64,000 bases of DNA from Helicobacter pylori (GCF_030062585.1 NZ_CP071935.1:931034-995033), one strand, 5' to 3'; positions 46,134 to 56,740 are shown, counted from the first letter of the stretch. Notes: generated from the sequence alone by a model not told the origin. Made by a program: numbers and translations.

Positions 46134-47462
46134 TTAATAAATCTTGCTCAACCAAATGGAAAACACAATTAAAGGGGTGATATATTTAAGCAAGAAATAC
46201 CAAGTTGCAAACAATTTAGGGCCTAAAAAGTGCGTGCTTAAAAGACGCAATTTTTCTTTTTTCAAAACCCAGCCCATAAAAATAAAGGTTGCCATCCCGC
46301 CTAAAGGCATGATAATGGTGCTTGAGGCAAAATCCAACCAATCAAAAAGACTTTTTTCAAAGAAAGTGAGGTAATCTTTATAATCCTTATGGAGCGAGAA
46401 AATCAACACCACGCCTACCACAAAAATTAGCGCTACAAGACCCCAAGTAACCTTAAAACGAGAGTATTGATACTTTTCGGTAAGATACATCACGCTTGGC
46501 TCTAATAAAGCCACCGTAGAAGTGATGCCAGCAAAAGCGAGCGCGAGCAAGAAAAGAATCGAAACAAGAACGCCTATCGCTCCCATTTGGCCAAAAACCA
46601 CCGGTAAAGAAGTGAAAATTAACCCTGTGCCTTGTGAGACATTCGCCCCATATTCAAACACAAAAGTGAAAATCATAAGCCCTGCCACAAGAGAAATTAA
46701 AATCCCTGATAAAACCACCCAAATCGTGCTTTTAAGCAAATTCTGCGTTTTATCCGTAACCGCAGCATAAGTGATATTGATCCCTAAACCGATGCTTAAA
46801 GAAAAGAAAACCTGCCCCAAGGAATAAGTGAACACTTGAGAGGTCAAATCTTTTGGTTTGAAATCAAACATGAAATGGAAAGCTTTAGAAAAAGAATCCA
46901 TGCTCATCGCATAAAAAAGCAAACCAAAAAAAGTGGCAAAGAGTAAGGGCATTAAAACCAAATTGAGTTTTTCAATGCCTTCTTTAATCCCCCTAGAAAC
47001 AATCCATCCGGTTATGAATAAAACGCTAAAAAGCCCTATGGATTGTAACCCTATAGACTGCAAAGTTTGAGTAAAAATTTGTTCAGATTCTTGGATATTG
47101 TTAGGCAAATTAAAACTAACACTCACCAAATAATAAAGCACCCAGCCTAAAATCGTGCCGTAAAAAGTCAGTATTAATGGCCCAGAAATAAGCAAAATCC
47201 CTGCGTATTTCCAGCGTTTTTTGGGGTTAATGTCAAGCTCTTTAAAGGCTTCTATTACATTTTTTTGCGTGCTTTGCCCTAATAGCATTTCAGCGATAAA
47301 CATCGCTGCACCAACGCTTAAGGATAAAAATAAAAACAATAAAACAAAAGCACCCCCACCACTTACCCCAGTCATATAGGGGAAACGCCAAATATGCCCT
47401 AAACCTATCGCACTCCCTAAAGCCGCTAAAACAAATCCTAATTTAGAAAAATGATTACCCAT
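46134..47462 (-). CDS. Na+-dependent transporter (NSS/SNF family), copy 2
   Basis: 442 residues, same length and layout as the next gene: GSAIGLGHIWRFPYMTG, SRGIKEGIEKLN, AFAGITSTVALLEP. The two are a tandem duplication separated by 10 bp; about half the residues agree by eye. They may form two transporters of different specificity. Intact. Confidence 0.88.
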   Translation of the reverse strand: MGNHFSKLGFVLAALGSAIGLGHIWRFPYMTGVSGGGAFVLLFLFLSLSVGAAMFIAEMLLGQSTQKNVIEAFKELDINPKKRWKYAGILLISGPLILTFYGTILGWVLYYLVSVSFNLPNNIQESEQIFTQTLQSIGLQSIGLFSVLFITGWIVSRGIKEGIEKLNLVLMPLLFATFFGLLFYAMSMDSFSKAFHFMFDFKPKDLTSQVFTYSLGQVFFSLSIGLGINITYAAVTDKTQNLLKSTIWVVLSGILISLVAGLMIFTFVFEYGANVSQGTGLIFTSLPVVFGQMGAIGVLVSILFLLALAFAGITSTVALLEPSVMYLTEKYQYSRFKVTWGLVALIFVVGVVLIFSLHKDYKDYLTFFEKSLFDWLDFASSTIIMPLGGMATFIFMGWVLKKEKLRLLSTHFLGPKLFATWYFLLKYITPLIVFSIWLSKIY

Positions 47463-47649
47463 ATCCTAACTACCAAACTCCTTGTCAATGATTAAAATTA
47501 AGGAGCTATGTCCTTAATCGCCCAACTATTGCTGTATTAGTTTTTTAAAATCTTTAGAGGTCTTAAGATTTAAGAAAAAACCCACTTTAAAAATACCTAA
47601 AAATATAGAGCAACGCCCCTAGATTATACTATAGTTAAGTTACATATTG

Positions 47650-47655
47650 TATAAT
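47650..47655 (+). promoter_or_regulatory. TATAAT -10 box for ybgC
   Basis: TGTATAAT ends 36 bp upstream of the ybgC ATG, in a clean intergenic region of about 230 bp. Extended -10 (TGn) sequence strengthens the call. Confidence 0.6.
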
Positions 47656-47691
47656 CTTAAGAAAATTTCATTATTTAAGTAAGGGGAATTA

Positions 47692-48093
47692 ATGCGCTGT
47701 AGGGTATATTACGAAGATACCGACTCTGAAGGCGTGGTCTATCATGCGAATTATTTGAAATATTGCGAAAGGGCTAGGAGCGAGTTTTTTTTTAAAAAAA
47801 ATGTCTTGCCCGAAAATGAAGAAGGCGTGTTTGTCATCCGCTCTATCAAAGCGGATTTTTTCACCCCTGCGAGTTTGGGACAAGTCTTAGAAATAAGAAC
47901 GCAAATTAAAGAATTAAGAAAGGTTTTTGTGGTGCTTTTTCAAGAAATTTATTGCATCCAAAACGCTTCTTTAGAGCCTATGAAGCCTTTTAAAGTCTTT
48001 GCTTCAGAAATCAAGTTTGGCTTTGTCAACCGCTCTACATACAGCCCTATTGCCATTCCTAAATTGTTTAAGGAGCTGTTCAATGCCGTCTGA
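47692..48093 (+). CDS. ybgC: YbgC-type acyl-CoA thioesterase
   Basis: 133 residues, hotdog fold. YYEDTDSEGVVYHANYLKY contains the catalytic Asp and the conserved Tyr/His. Hydrolyses short and long acyl-CoAs at the membrane. AAGGGGAATTA before ATG. A run of T9 then A8 at 47785-47801 lies inside the coding frame (residues near EFFFKKNV) and is slippage-prone, but the gene is intact here. The last 11 bp overlap the next gene. Confidence 0.9.
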   Translation: MRCRVYYEDTDSEGVVYHANYLKYCERARSEFFFKKNVLPENEEGVFVIRSIKADFFTPASLGQVLEIRTQIKELRKVFVVLFQEIYCIQNASLEPMKPFKVFASEIKFGFVNRSTYSPIAIPKLFKELFNAV

Positions 48094-48343
48094 TTCAAAA
48101 AAACCCACCATTATTTACCCTTGCCTTTGGGATTATAGGGTGATTATGACCACTAACGATACAAGCGCGTTAAAAGAGCTTTTAGAAACCTACCAACGCC
48201 CCTTTAAATTGGAATTTAAAAACACTTCTAAAAACGCTAAATTTTATAGCTTTAATGTTTCTATGGAAGTTTCAAACGAAGAAGAACGGAACGAGATTTT
48301 TCAAAAAATTTCACAATTAGAGGTTGTGGCGCATGCGCTTTAA
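48083..48343 (+). CDS. DUF493/YbeD family protein
   Basis: 86 residues from ATG 48083, chosen for the AAGGAG at 48070-48075 (the frame is open further upstream inside ybgC). Shows the YbeD-like pattern [11 protein letters not shown] and [20 protein letters not shown]. Function unknown; often near lipoate genes in other bacteria. Ends 4 bp into the converging murD. Confidence 0.8.
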   Translation: MPSDSKKPTIIYPCLWDYRVIMTTNDTSALKELLETYQRPFKLEFKNTSKNAKFYSFNVSMEVSNEEERNEIFQKISQLEVVAHAL

Positions 48344-49608
48344 TCTTTTAAAACAAACGCCTTAAATTTTTCACCCCTTTCTTTATACGAAGAGAATTGA
48401 TCCAAACTGGCTGCGCTGGGTGAAAGCAAAGCGATTTCATTTTGCAATAAAACGCTTTTAATTTTTTGAACCGCTTTTTCTAACTTTAAACAAACTTGAC
48501 AAGAAACATTAAATTCTAACGCTAAGGCTTGGATAATAAAAGCGCTTGATCCTATCGCATAAAGGCTTATCTTATAGTTTTTAAACTCTTCAAAAAGGGG
48601 GGTTAAATTGACCCCTTTAATATCGCCCCCTAAAATCAAATGGATTTTTTGGTTTTTAAAGGTTTTTAGAGCTTGTAAGGTGGCATCAATATTCGTGGCC
48701 TTGCTGTCATCTACCCACAAACGCCCTTGTTTATCCCTAAATTCTTCCATTTTATGCGAGCCGATTTTAAAAGCGTTCAGCCTTTTAAGGGCGTTTTCTC
48801 TATAATCTTGCCATTTTAAATTCTTTATTTTTAAAAATTGCTCATAAACTAAAAGGGCTAAAGCAGCGTCTAATAAAAACGCTCCCTTAAAAAAAAGGGC
48901 GTTGGAAGGGATTTCTAAATACTCTAAAACTTCTTCGCTGTGATCAAAAAAGATTTTTTGCACTTGCGAGTTTTGAATAATGGGGTGTTCTTTGAATTTT
49001 AAAGGGAGGATAGCGAGCGAAGTTTTAGGCATCAATGTTAAAACCTTGAGTTTAGCGTTCAAATAATTTTCAAAATTGCAATGCCAAGTCAAATGATCAG
49101 CTTTGACATTGATGAGCAAGTAAATTAAAGGGTAAGCCTTATTCGTGTAATGCAAAGAAAAAGAGCTTGTTTCTAACACCCACAAGGGCGATTGTTTTTC
49201 AAACAATTCAATCAAGGGCGTGCCGATATTCCCCCCACTCACAGCCTTAAAATCTTCTAAAAGCGCAGTGAGCATTTCGGTCGTGGTGGTTTTACCATTA
49301 GTGCCGCTAATACTGATTATAGTAGGCGTGAAAACCAAATCAAACAAGCTGTCAATATAATCGTATTCGCTCACTAAATGCTTGGCTTTCATGACTAAAG
49401 GGTGCGTAAAACTAATGCCAGGGCTGACTACCTCTAGTTGGGAATCATTAGGGTTAAAATCCTTACTGGGATAGCAAAGAAAACCCTCGCTATCTTTAAA
49501 AGATGAAAGGAATTTATCGTCAAAAAATTTGACTTCGTTATGGTTTTTTTTAAAAAAACGCCCTAGGGCTAGAGTGGTTTTACCATGCCCCAATAAAGAG
49601 ATTTTCAT
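48340..49608 (-). CDS. murD: UDP-N-acetylmuramoylalanine-D-glutamate ligase
   Basis: 422 residues. ATP site [15 protein letters not shown] near residue 98, [28 protein letters not shown] and GGDIKG are Mur ligase signatures. Adds D-glutamate to UDP-MurNAc-L-Ala in the cytoplasm. Follows mraY with a 1-bp gap, so the two are cotranscribed peptidoglycan genes. Confidence 0.95.
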   Translation of the reverse strand: MKISLLGHGKTTLALGRFFKKNHNEVKFFDDKFLSSFKDSEGFLCYPSKDFNPNDSQLEVVSPGISFTHPLVMKAKHLVSEYDYIDSLFDLVFTPTIISISGTNGKTTTTEMLTALLEDFKAVSGGNIGTPLIELFEKQSPLWVLETSSFSLHYTNKAYPLIYLLINVKADHLTWHCNFENYLNAKLKVLTLMPKTSLAILPLKFKEHPIIQNSQVQKIFFDHSEEVLEYLEIPSNALFFKGAFLLDAALALLVYEQFLKIKNLKWQDYRENALKRLNAFKIGSHKMEEFRDKQGRLWVDDSKATNIDATLQALKTFKNQKIHLILGGDIKGVNLTPLFEEFKNYKISLYAIGSSAFIIQALALEFNVSCQVCLKLEKAVQKIKSVLLQNEIALLSPSAASLDQFSSYKERGEKFKAFVLKD

Positions 49609-49609
49609 T

Positions 49610-50671
49610 TTAACGCACCTTCAAACTTAAAAGAGCGATTAAATTACTCAGCATAGAAATGATCCAAAAACGCACGATCACCTTATTTTCTGCCCAGCCC
49701 CTTTGTTCAAAATGATGATGGATTGGCGCCATTAAAAAAAGGCGTTTTTTACGGGTTTTATAACTCCCTACTTGCAAGATCACAGACAAAGTTTCTACCA
49801 CAAAAATAGATCCCATTAAAACGAGTAAGATTTCATTATGCGAAACAATAGCGTTATAAGCGATAAACCCCCCTATTGCCAAACTCCCGCTATCACCCAT
49901 AAACACGCTTGCCGGGTTGCAGTTATACCACAAAAAGCCAAAGAGCGATCCCACTAACGCTAGCGAGACAACAAACAATTCCCCCACATCTATGACTTTA
50001 GGATAGAGCAAATATTTAGAAAATTCCGCATTCCCTGCCACATACACAAAGATAGAAAGGCTTAAAAGGGTGAAAATGCTAGGCACGCTCGCTAAGCCGT
50101 CTAACCCATCGGTTAAATTCACCGCATTGCTCGTGGATAAAAAAACCAACACCCAAAAACCAACCGCTAACATCATGGGCATTTCAAACAAAGGGTTTTT
50201 CAAAAACGGCGCGTATAAAAAAGTGTCTAACCCCTTAAGGCTCAATAAAACAGACACCATAAGCGAAAGGATAAACAGCATGCCAAATTTCATTTTCGCG
50301 CTCATCCCGGCGTTATTTTGTTGGTTGATTTTAGTGTAATCGTCTCTAAAACCCACAAAACTAAAGCCCACTAACACGATTATCCCTAACAACACATAAA
50401 GATTACCCAAAGACGCGCACAACACGCTCGCAACAATGGTTGCAAAAACAAACACAATCCCCCCCATCGTAGGGGTATCCTTTTTATTCTGGTGGCTTGG
50501 CACAAAGCTAGAAATGGGCTGGTTAGCCTTTTTAGCCTTGGCCCATAGAATGAATCTAGGCATTAAAAAAAGCGTGAGGAAAAAGGCTATGAAAAACCCT
50601 AACCCTGCTCTAAAAGTCAAGTATTGGAAAAGATTGATATTAAAATAGCCATATAGTAAAGAATAGAGCAT
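49610..50671 (-). CDS. mraY: Phospho-MurNAc-pentapeptide transferase
   Basis: About 353 residues from ATG 50671 ([13 protein letters not shown]), preferred because AGGGG lies just upstream and this is the length I recall for the family in H. pylori; an ATG-like frame extends to 50725. About ten membrane spans, with catalytic [18 protein letters not shown] and [12 protein letters not shown]. Makes lipid I at the inner membrane. Operon with murD. Confidence 0.95.
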   Translation of the reverse strand: MLYSLLYGYFNINLFQYLTFRAGLGFFIAFFLTLFLMPRFILWAKAKKANQPISSFVPSHQNKKDTPTMGGIVFVFATIVASVLCASLGNLYVLLGIIVLVGFSFVGFRDDYTKINQQNNAGMSAKMKFGMLFILSLMVSVLLSLKGLDTFLYAPFLKNPLFEMPMMLAVGFWVLVFLSTSNAVNLTDGLDGLASVPSIFTLLSLSIFVYVAGNAEFSKYLLYPKVIDVGELFVVSLALVGSLFGFLWYNCNPASVFMGDSGSLAIGGFIAYNAIVSHNEILLVLMGSIFVVETLSVILQVGSYKTRKKRLFLMAPIHHHFEQRGWAENKVIVRFWIISMLSNLIALLSLKVR

Positions 50672-50745
50672 AAAATCCCCTAAAATCGCCATGCTTGAAA
50701 TTAGAAAAATAAAATTGTAGCGCAAATTGATTTACTTAAAAATAG

Positions 50746-50751
50746 TATAAT
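50746..50751 (+). promoter_or_regulatory. TATAAT -10 box for the HpaA-like gene
   Basis: AGTATAAT lies about 32 bp ahead of ATG 50784, with AGGAG between. Divergent from mraY. Confidence 0.6.
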
Positions 50752-50783
50752 TATAGTTTTAATTTTTATTTTAGGAGTCTTTT

Positions 50784-51620
50784 ATGGAGCGTTCGCTTAT
50801 TTTTAAAAAAGTTAGGGTTTATTCTAAAATGTTGGTGGCTTTAGGGCTTTCAAGCGTGTTGATCGGTTGTGCGATGAATCCAAGCGCTGAGACAAAGACA
50901 CCAAATGACGCCAAAAATCAAGTTCAAACTCATGAAAGAATGAAAACAAGCTCTGAACATGTTACGCCGCTAGATTTTAATTATCCGATACATATTGCTC
51001 AAGCCCCACAAAACCACCATGTTGTAGGTATTTTAGCGCCACGCATTCAAGTGAGCGATAATCTAAAACCCTATATTGATAAGTTTCAAGACGCTTTAGT
51101 CAATCAAATCCAAACTATTTTTGAAAAAAGAGGCTATCAAGTGTTGCGTTTTCAAGATGAAAAAGCTTTGAACGAGCAAGATAAGAGAAAGATTTTTTCC
51201 GTTTTGGATTTGAAAGGGTGGGTAGGAATCTTAGAAGATTTGAAAATGAATTTAAAAGATCCCAATAATCCTAATTTAGACACGCTAGTGGATCAAAGCT
51301 CAGGCTCTGTGTGGTTTAATTTTTATGAGCCAGAAAGCAATCGTGTCGTCCATGATTTTGCTGTGGAAGTAGGAACTTTTCAGGCAATGACCTATACTTA
51401 CAAACAAAGTAATTCTGGAGGGCTTAATTCTTCAAACAGCATTATCCATGAAGATTTGGAAAAGAATAAAGAAGACGCGATACATAAGATCTTAAACAGA
51501 ATGTATGCGGTTGTCATGAGAAAAGCTGTAACAGAACTTACAGAAGAAAATATCGCCAAATACAGAGACGCTATTGACAGAATGAAAGGCTTTAAAAGTT
51601 CTATGCCTCAAAAAAAGTAG
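50784..51620 (+). CDS. HpaA-like lipoprotein (HP0492-like)
   Basis: 278 residues. The lipobox LIGC sits near residue 29 after a hydrophobic signal, so the protein should be lipidated. The body (FNYPIHIAQAPQNHHVVGIL, then QVLRFQDEKAL) is typical of the HpaA family; HpaA is a surface or flagellar-sheath lipoprotein needed for colonisation. This is the paralogue known in H. pylori, not hpaA itself. Basic tail KKxx. Intact. Confidence 0.85.
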   Translation: MERSLIFKKVRVYSKMLVALGLSSVLIGCAMNPSAETKTPNDAKNQVQTHERMKTSSEHVTPLDFNYPIHIAQAPQNHHVVGILAPRIQVSDNLKPYIDKFQDALVNQIQTIFEKRGYQVLRFQDEKALNEQDKRKIFSVLDLKGWVGILEDLKMNLKDPNNPNLDTLVDQSSGSVWFNFYEPESNRVVHDFAVEVGTFQAMTYTYKQSNSGGLNSSNSIIHEDLEKNKEDAIHKILNRMYAVVMRKAVTELTEENIAKYRDAIDRMKGFKSSMPQKK

Positions 51621-51719
51621 TTCTTAAACGAACCATTTAAAAATTGGCCTTAAAATCAGTCTTTTTAAAGGCTAATTTAGGTATAGTGTCAAATTCATTT
51701 CAATATTTAAGGATACACA

Positions 51720-51908
51720 ATGGCAAAAAGATGCACTTTAACTTTTAAAGGGCCTATGATAGGCAATCATGTCAGTCATGCGAATAACAAAAACAAACGC
51801 CGCTTACTCCCTAACTTGCGATCGATTAAGATCCAATTAGACGACGGCACGACCAAACGCATTAAGGTGGCTGCTTCCACTTTAAGAACCATGCGTAAAG
51901 GGGCTTAG
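51720..51908 (+). CDS. rpmB: 50S ribosomal protein L28
   Basis: 62 residues: [20 protein letters not shown], then [15 protein letters not shown]. Basic, correct family length. AAGGATACACA ahead of ATG. A lone ribosomal gene as usual in epsilon-proteobacteria. Confidence 0.95.
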   Translation: MAKRCTLTFKGPMIGNHVSHANNKNKRRLLPNLRSIKIQLDDGTTKRIKVAASTLRTMRKGA

Positions 51909-52095
51909 TTTTTAGAATTTCTATCCATTTTTGATTATAGGGATGGTTTTGGTGTTTTTGATAATCTTTTTAAAACTTCCCTTAAAACTAAACTTCTTTT
52001 TGAGATTAAAACACGGCCTAGATTAGGTTTAGCGTTTTAATTAAATTTAGAGGCAAACGCTTTCAAAAGAATTTATTTTGATCTAGGAATTGGTT

Positions 52096-53232
52096 TTGTT
52101 TGAAAAGTTGAAATTTTTTAAAATCAAAAAAGACGATGAAAATCAGCCAGAAGTCAATTTAAATTCTGAAATCTATGAGCAATTTAAGGTCTTTAGACTC
52201 CCGCTTATTTTAATCCAATTGCTCGTGCTTTTAGGCACTCTGGGATACTTCGCCCTAGAAAATTATAGCCTTATGCAAGCTTTCTTTCAAACGACTTACA
52301 CCATGACAGCTACAGGGTTTGGCGCTTTAAATGAAAGCCAGTTTGGGCCTATAAGTATTTTTTTAACTTCCATTTTAATGTTTTTTGGGGCAGGAATTAT
52401 TGCCTTTAGCGTGGCTATTTTAGTTAGCGTGGTCAATAAAGGCACGCTTACCCGATTGATTAAGGAGAAAGGTATGATTTATAAAATCGCGCGCCTTAAG
52501 GATCATTATGTGATTTGTTACCACAACGAATACACCATTGAATTGAGCAAGCAGTTCCGCTCCGCTCAAATCCCCTTTGTGGTCGTGGATAATGACCCTA
52601 GTTTTGAAGAAGAAGCCATTAAGCACAAATACCCCTACTATATCATAGGCGATCCGCACACCAATTTAGCCATGCTAAAAACCCACTTAAGCAGCGCTAG
52701 GGGCGTTGTGGCTTTGTCTAAGATTTTACCGGTGAATGTGGCGTTAATGGTGAGCGTGCGCTTGTTTGAAAAGGAATTAAAGCGCAAACCTTATTATATC
52801 ATTGCGAGCGCGCATAGCGATGAAGGCTTAGAAAAATTAAAAAAATTAGGGGCTGATATGGTGGTTTCCCCTACAAAGCTTATGGCGCAGAGAGTGAGCG
52901 CGATGGCGGTGCGTCCGGATATGGAAAATATCTTAGAGCGTTTTATCAATAAAAAAGACACGCTTTTAGACTTAGAGGAAGTGATTGTCCCTAAAACCAG
53001 CTGGCTTGTGTTAAGGAAATTAAAAGAAGCCCATTTTAGAGAGATCGCTAAAGCGTTTGTGATTGGTATCACTCAAAAAGATGGCAAATACATCCCCATG
53101 CCTGACGGGGAAACGATTATTGCAAGCGAATCCAAGCTATTGATGGTTGGCACTTCAGAAGGCGTTGCAACCTGTAAGCAACTCATTGCCAACCATCAAA
53201 GACCCAAAGAAGTGGATTACATTTCCTTGTGA
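52096..53232 (+). CDS. Potassium channel with RCK domain (HpKchA type)
   Basis: About 378 residues from TTG 52096; AGGA at 52085-52088 suits this start better than TTG 52090. Two membrane helices flank the selectivity filter TATGFGAL, then a gating helix (MFFGAGIIAFSVAILVSVV) and an RCK/TrkA-N domain (HYVICYHNEYTIELSKQ, VVDNDPSFEEEA), with TrkA-C at the end (TLLDLEEVIVP). H. pylori's K+ channel is needed for gastric colonisation (established knowledge). Intact. Confidence 0.9.
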   Translation: MFEKLKFFKIKKDDENQPEVNLNSEIYEQFKVFRLPLILIQLLVLLGTLGYFALENYSLMQAFFQTTYTMTATGFGALNESQFGPISIFLTSILMFFGAGIIAFSVAILVSVVNKGTLTRLIKEKGMIYKIARLKDHYVICYHNEYTIELSKQFRSAQIPFVVVDNDPSFEEEAIKHKYPYYIIGDPHTNLAMLKTHLSSARGVVALSKILPVNVALMVSVRLFEKELKRKPYYIIASAHSDEGLEKLKKLGADMVVSPTKLMAQRVSAMAVRPDMENILERFINKKDTLLDLEEVIVPKTSWLVLRKLKEAHFREIAKAFVIGITQKDGKYIPMPDGETIIASESKLLMVGTSEGVATCKQLIANHQRPKEVDYISL

Positions 53233-53523
53233 TTGATACAGCCCTTTTTAAATAAAAAAGGCTTGGTTCTCATCAAATACGGGTAATAAAATCTAAAATG
53301 CTAAAAACATTTTTTACAATCCATAGCAAAGAGCTTGAATTTAGTCAAAAAGGTTTTAATTATCCATGCTTGATGAGAACAGAGCCAAAATTTGAATGGA
53401 TTTGACGCTTATTTTCTAACGCCCATAAGCTAATAAAAGTTGGTATTTTAACCCATTCAAACCTTTTAGCCCTCTTTACCTCAAAGGATTATTGAAATTT
53501 TTCAAACCATGTTTTAAGCTATT
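53233..53523. other. Intergenic region with 17-bp long-range inverted repeat (possible sRNA)
   Basis: GGCTTGGTTCTCATCAA (53260-53276) pairs with TTGATGAGAACAGAGCC (53369-53385), 15 of 17 positions complementary, enclosing about 92 nt. A 35-codon ORF (53299-53406, MLKTFFTIHSKELEF) lies between. Paired ends are a trait of H. pylori type I toxin mRNAs, but no clear promoter is visible on either strand. Confidence 0.4.
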
Positions 53524-54012
53524 CTATGGCTGGTGTCCCATCATTGCATTGTAAGCCTTAACGCTTTTTTGAGTTTCTTGTTCTAAAAGCATTCTCGCTT
53601 CTTCTATCAATTGATTTTCTAGCTTTTTAACTTCGCTTTTAATGTTTTCAGTGTTAGCATTTAAAGTAGCGGTTACTTCTTGCTCGTTAGCCTTCATGCT
53701 CGTATTAAACTCGCTAAAAAAGCGCTCGTATTCTTTCATTTTTAATTTTAAGCTCTCGCCGGCGTTACTCAGCCATTCAATGGAATTTCTTAAACTGCTA
53801 TCAATTTCATTCGCATTTTTGAAAAAATCCAAACTCAAAAGCACCTCTAAAATCCTAACGATGCCTTTAAGGCTTAATTTCACTTGCTCAGTGAAAAGAT
53901 GATTACCTTTTAAAGCGTTTTGTAATTGTTTTAACAATTCGTTAGTGATTTCTTTCACTTCTGGCTGTTCGGTTATTTCTAACATGCTATTAGGCAAATT
54001 AGGGTAATTCAT
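53524..54012 (-). CDS. Coiled-coil hypothetical protein (HP0489-like)
   Basis: 162 residues, mostly helical: SLKLKMKEYERFFSEFNTS, NTENIKSEVKKLENQLIEEA. No signal peptide or motif recognised. It lies directly after the DUF3519 nuclease-like gene on the same strand (28-bp gap), which suggests a shared phage-like origin or an accessory role for that protein. Confidence 0.65.
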   Translation of the reverse strand: MNYPNLPNSMLEITEQPEVKEITNELLKQLQNALKGNHLFTEQVKLSLKGIVRILEVLLSLDFFKNANEIDSSLRNSIEWLSNAGESLKLKMKEYERFFSEFNTSMKANEQEVTATLNANTENIKSEVKKLENQLIEEARMLLEQETQKSVKAYNAMMGHQP

Positions 54013-54040
54013 TTTTTAATCCTTGACTTTTTCAAGTTTT

Positions 54041-55136
54041 TTAAGTATTGTTCTTTTCAGCACCACCATGGGAACTCAACCTATGGCGCACTTTCGCGTT
54101 AGCGTCGAGTGAGGTGCTTGAAAATTCTTTATAAACATCATTATTCTTATAATCTCCGTTACTCTTGAACATCGTTTTTAAAACTAATTCATTTTTCTTA
54201 TTGACCGCTTGCTCTACCACTACCGCATAGCCATTGATTTGTTTAAACGCGCTTATAACTTCTTTATCCTCGTTGTCTAAAGTCCTAAGAATCGCATCAG
54301 CGTTATTGACGATATACCTATAATTCGCTATATCATCGTAAGTAATAGGGCTTTCTCCATTTTTAACATTAACAGAATTAACGCCATTCCTTTTGAGTAT
54401 GTGAGCGATAGCATCATGATCTAAACTCGTTCTTATGTTTTGCTTAAAGTGAGTATCAGTTAAAAGTTCTAATTCTTTGTTAGAGGCTTTTTCTATAATC
54501 ATTTTTTTGTTGTTTTTGTGTAGAAATTCAACAATTTCAGGGTTTAGGTTATTCACTCCAAAAGTGATCGCATCTCTCCCGCTTGTGGGGATTTCTGCGT
54601 TATTTAATAATTCTTTGATTTGCTCGTTAGTGAGTTTTTGATTAGAAAAATCAAACGCTTTCTCTTTGATTTCTTCGCTCGCTTGTTTGATTGAGTTAGT
54701 AAGCTCTTCAATGATTTTAAGCGTGTTGTTGCTAAATTTAGCGTTTTGTGTGCTTAATTCTAAATTCTTGCTAAAATCGCTTATAGAGTGGCTTCTCTCA
54801 AGCGCTCGTTTAATGTGATACTTTAAGGCCGCGCCTGCGGTGGCTTCGTTTAGGGCTTTAGGTAATTTCACGCCTAAAATGCGATCGGGCGCGTTTCTAT
54901 AAAGCGTTCCTAGCGTGAATTTAGTCCATTGGTATTTTAACGCTCCGCTTAAAGTGGTCGCTAAACCTTGGCTTAAGTTTTTCGTAGTGGCTGGCTTTAG
55001 ACTTTCGGCGATCTTAACATCGTTCTTAAAAAGCTTATGAAAACCGCTCGCTATGTCAATGTATTCTTTAGCCTTGGGCGTGGTGAAAACATCGCTTTTA
55101 AACTCGTTTAGCTTGTTGAAAAACTGCGCGGGGTGT
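54041..55136 (-). pseudogene. DUF3519 protein with PBECR-type nuclease domain, 5' end missing
   Basis: The frame is open from about 55136 to 54041 (about 365 codons), but no ATG with a ribosome site begins it; the GTG at 54871 lies within conserved sequence. The visible N-terminal part (DVFTTPKAKEYIDIASGFHK) is followed by a C-terminal domain with HDAIAHILKRNGV, SPITYDDIANYRYIV and INGYAVVVEQAVNKKNELVL, resembling the barnase-EndoU-colicin-RelE-like nuclease (PBECR) domains of phage and polymorphic toxins. Upstream sequence up to 55170 has stops in this frame. Probably a decayed gene. Confidence 0.6.
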
Positions 55137-55270
55137 GGTGTTTTTGTTCTAGTGTATTAAATATTGAATAATAAATTTAAATAAAACTTTTTGAGTATTA
55201 GTATTTGATTGGAGCGAAGCCTTTTAATATTTTAAAAAGGCTAATCAAAAATATCCATTAAGAATAAATA

Positions 55271-56683
55271 CTAGTAAATTCTAAAACCATAAGTGATGTT
55301 AAACATTATATGGCTTCGGTCAGAATACACATTGTGTGTTAAAGGTTGCGTGCCAGGCCCGTTAGGATCGGTTGGAACATACATGCCACAATACCCAATA
55401 CAATAGCCTTTTTTGGTGATATTGCCATAATATTCTAGTTTTAAATCCATTCTAATATTATATTTATTAGAAAAATAACTCAAAAAGAGCGCGAGACTCC
55501 TTTCATCAGCCCTTGGGCTATCCGTCCAACGGCCTAAAATTTTCCAACTAAAACCTCTATATTGTGAGCCTACATACAAAAACCCGTTAATAACATCAGC
55601 ACCAACAATATTGTTAATTTCTGCGTCATAAATACTATTCGTCCAAATGTTATACCCCAAAGGGTCGCCATAAATACCTATATCACCATTAGCGTTACCG
55701 ATATTTTTATAGACACTACCCCCAAATTGCCACTTATTATAGTAAAAACGGGTGCGGAAGAAATAAGTTTGCCCGCTCTTTCCTAACGGCACTTGTTGGA
55801 AGAGGATAATATCATTTTGATTAGCTGGAGTGGCAAAAATGGGGAAAAACCCCACGAAAGTGCCTACAAAACGAAAGCCCTTATTGTTGAAATTAGGGTT
55901 GGTGTCATAAGTGATATTAATGCCTGGCGCATACATTCTTTGAAAGATCGCATAAAAATACGGGTTGATTTTTAGGTTGTCTTTTTCGTATTTTAAATCC
56001 GCAATCATTAGAGCCTTACCGCTTGTATAGTAACGCCCAAAATACCAAAACCAGTCGCTTGACGCTGAAGCCCTAGCGTCTGAATACATCACTCTGAATC
56101 TGGTGTCTTTGTATTTGACAAAGCCTTCAACCCCTTGAGTGTAAGAAGTGAACCAATCATACTCTTCAGCATCATAGCGCCCCCCTTTCACGCCAAAACT
56201 GAATTTGTCTTTTTTGTAGTTGTAGCTCAAAAAAGCGTTATGCACCATAGCTAAACGAGGTTTTTGCACATTTAAACCACTATGCCCTGCATACCAACCA
56301 ATATATTGCCAAAAGATACCCGCCCCAAAAGGATCGGTCCTAGAGCCAGGCTGGCCGTTAGGGATATTGTTGCCTTGATAGGCGGTAGAGTCATAGGGGA
56401 GCGCTGCCATCATCGCCCCCACTTCCGCTCTCAAACCCTTGTATAAACCCATGCTCAAATTCAATTCGCCGAGCAAAGAAGTGTAGCTACCTGTAGGATA
56501 AATGTCTTTGGAGGGCTGGTATCTTTGGTTGTTAAAGCCAAACTTGGTATAGCTGCTCACCTTTCCAACAATACTCATGTTGAATTTATAAGCTTGAAGT
56601 TTGGATAAAAAAAGACTAGAAAAAAGCAAAAAAAATAGAGAGTAAGAAAAATATTTCTTAATTTCCAAAACCCTAACTCCCAA
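55271..56683 (-). CDS. hofD: Outer-membrane protein HofD
   Basis: 470 residues. Signal peptide SYSLFFLLFSSLFLSKLQA, then a barrel rich in aromatic strands, ending NITYGFRIY. The Hof family are outer-membrane proteins of about 50 kDa related to porins. N-terminal FNMSIVGKVSSYTKFGFNN matches HofC's start after the signal. It follows hofC by 57 bp on the same strand. Function not shown; probably porin-like. Confidence 0.85.
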   Translation of the reverse strand: MGVRVLEIKKYFSYSLFFLLFSSLFLSKLQAYKFNMSIVGKVSSYTKFGFNNQRYQPSKDIYPTGSYTSLLGELNLSMGLYKGLRAEVGAMMAALPYDSTAYQGNNIPNGQPGSRTDPFGAGIFWQYIGWYAGHSGLNVQKPRLAMVHNAFLSYNYKKDKFSFGVKGGRYDAEEYDWFTSYTQGVEGFVKYKDTRFRVMYSDARASASSDWFWYFGRYYTSGKALMIADLKYEKDNLKINPYFYAIFQRMYAPGINITYDTNPNFNNKGFRFVGTFVGFFPIFATPANQNDIILFQQVPLGKSGQTYFFRTRFYYNKWQFGGSVYKNIGNANGDIGIYGDPLGYNIWTNSIYDAEINNIVGADVINGFLYVGSQYRGFSWKILGRWTDSPRADERSLALFLSYFSNKYNIRMDLKLEYYGNITKKGYCIGYCGMYVPTDPNGPGTQPLTHNVYSDRSHIMFNITYGFRIY

Positions 56684-56740
56684 AGATATTAAAATAAAAA
56701 TACAAAAAAGGCATATCTAAGAGATAGGGGGAGAACTCTC

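Noticed and set aside
47785-47801. T9A8 tract in ybgC as phase-variation switch.
   Set aside because: The tract is in frame in an essential-type housekeeping gene; long A/T runs are common in H. pylori and no ON/OFF evidence exists.
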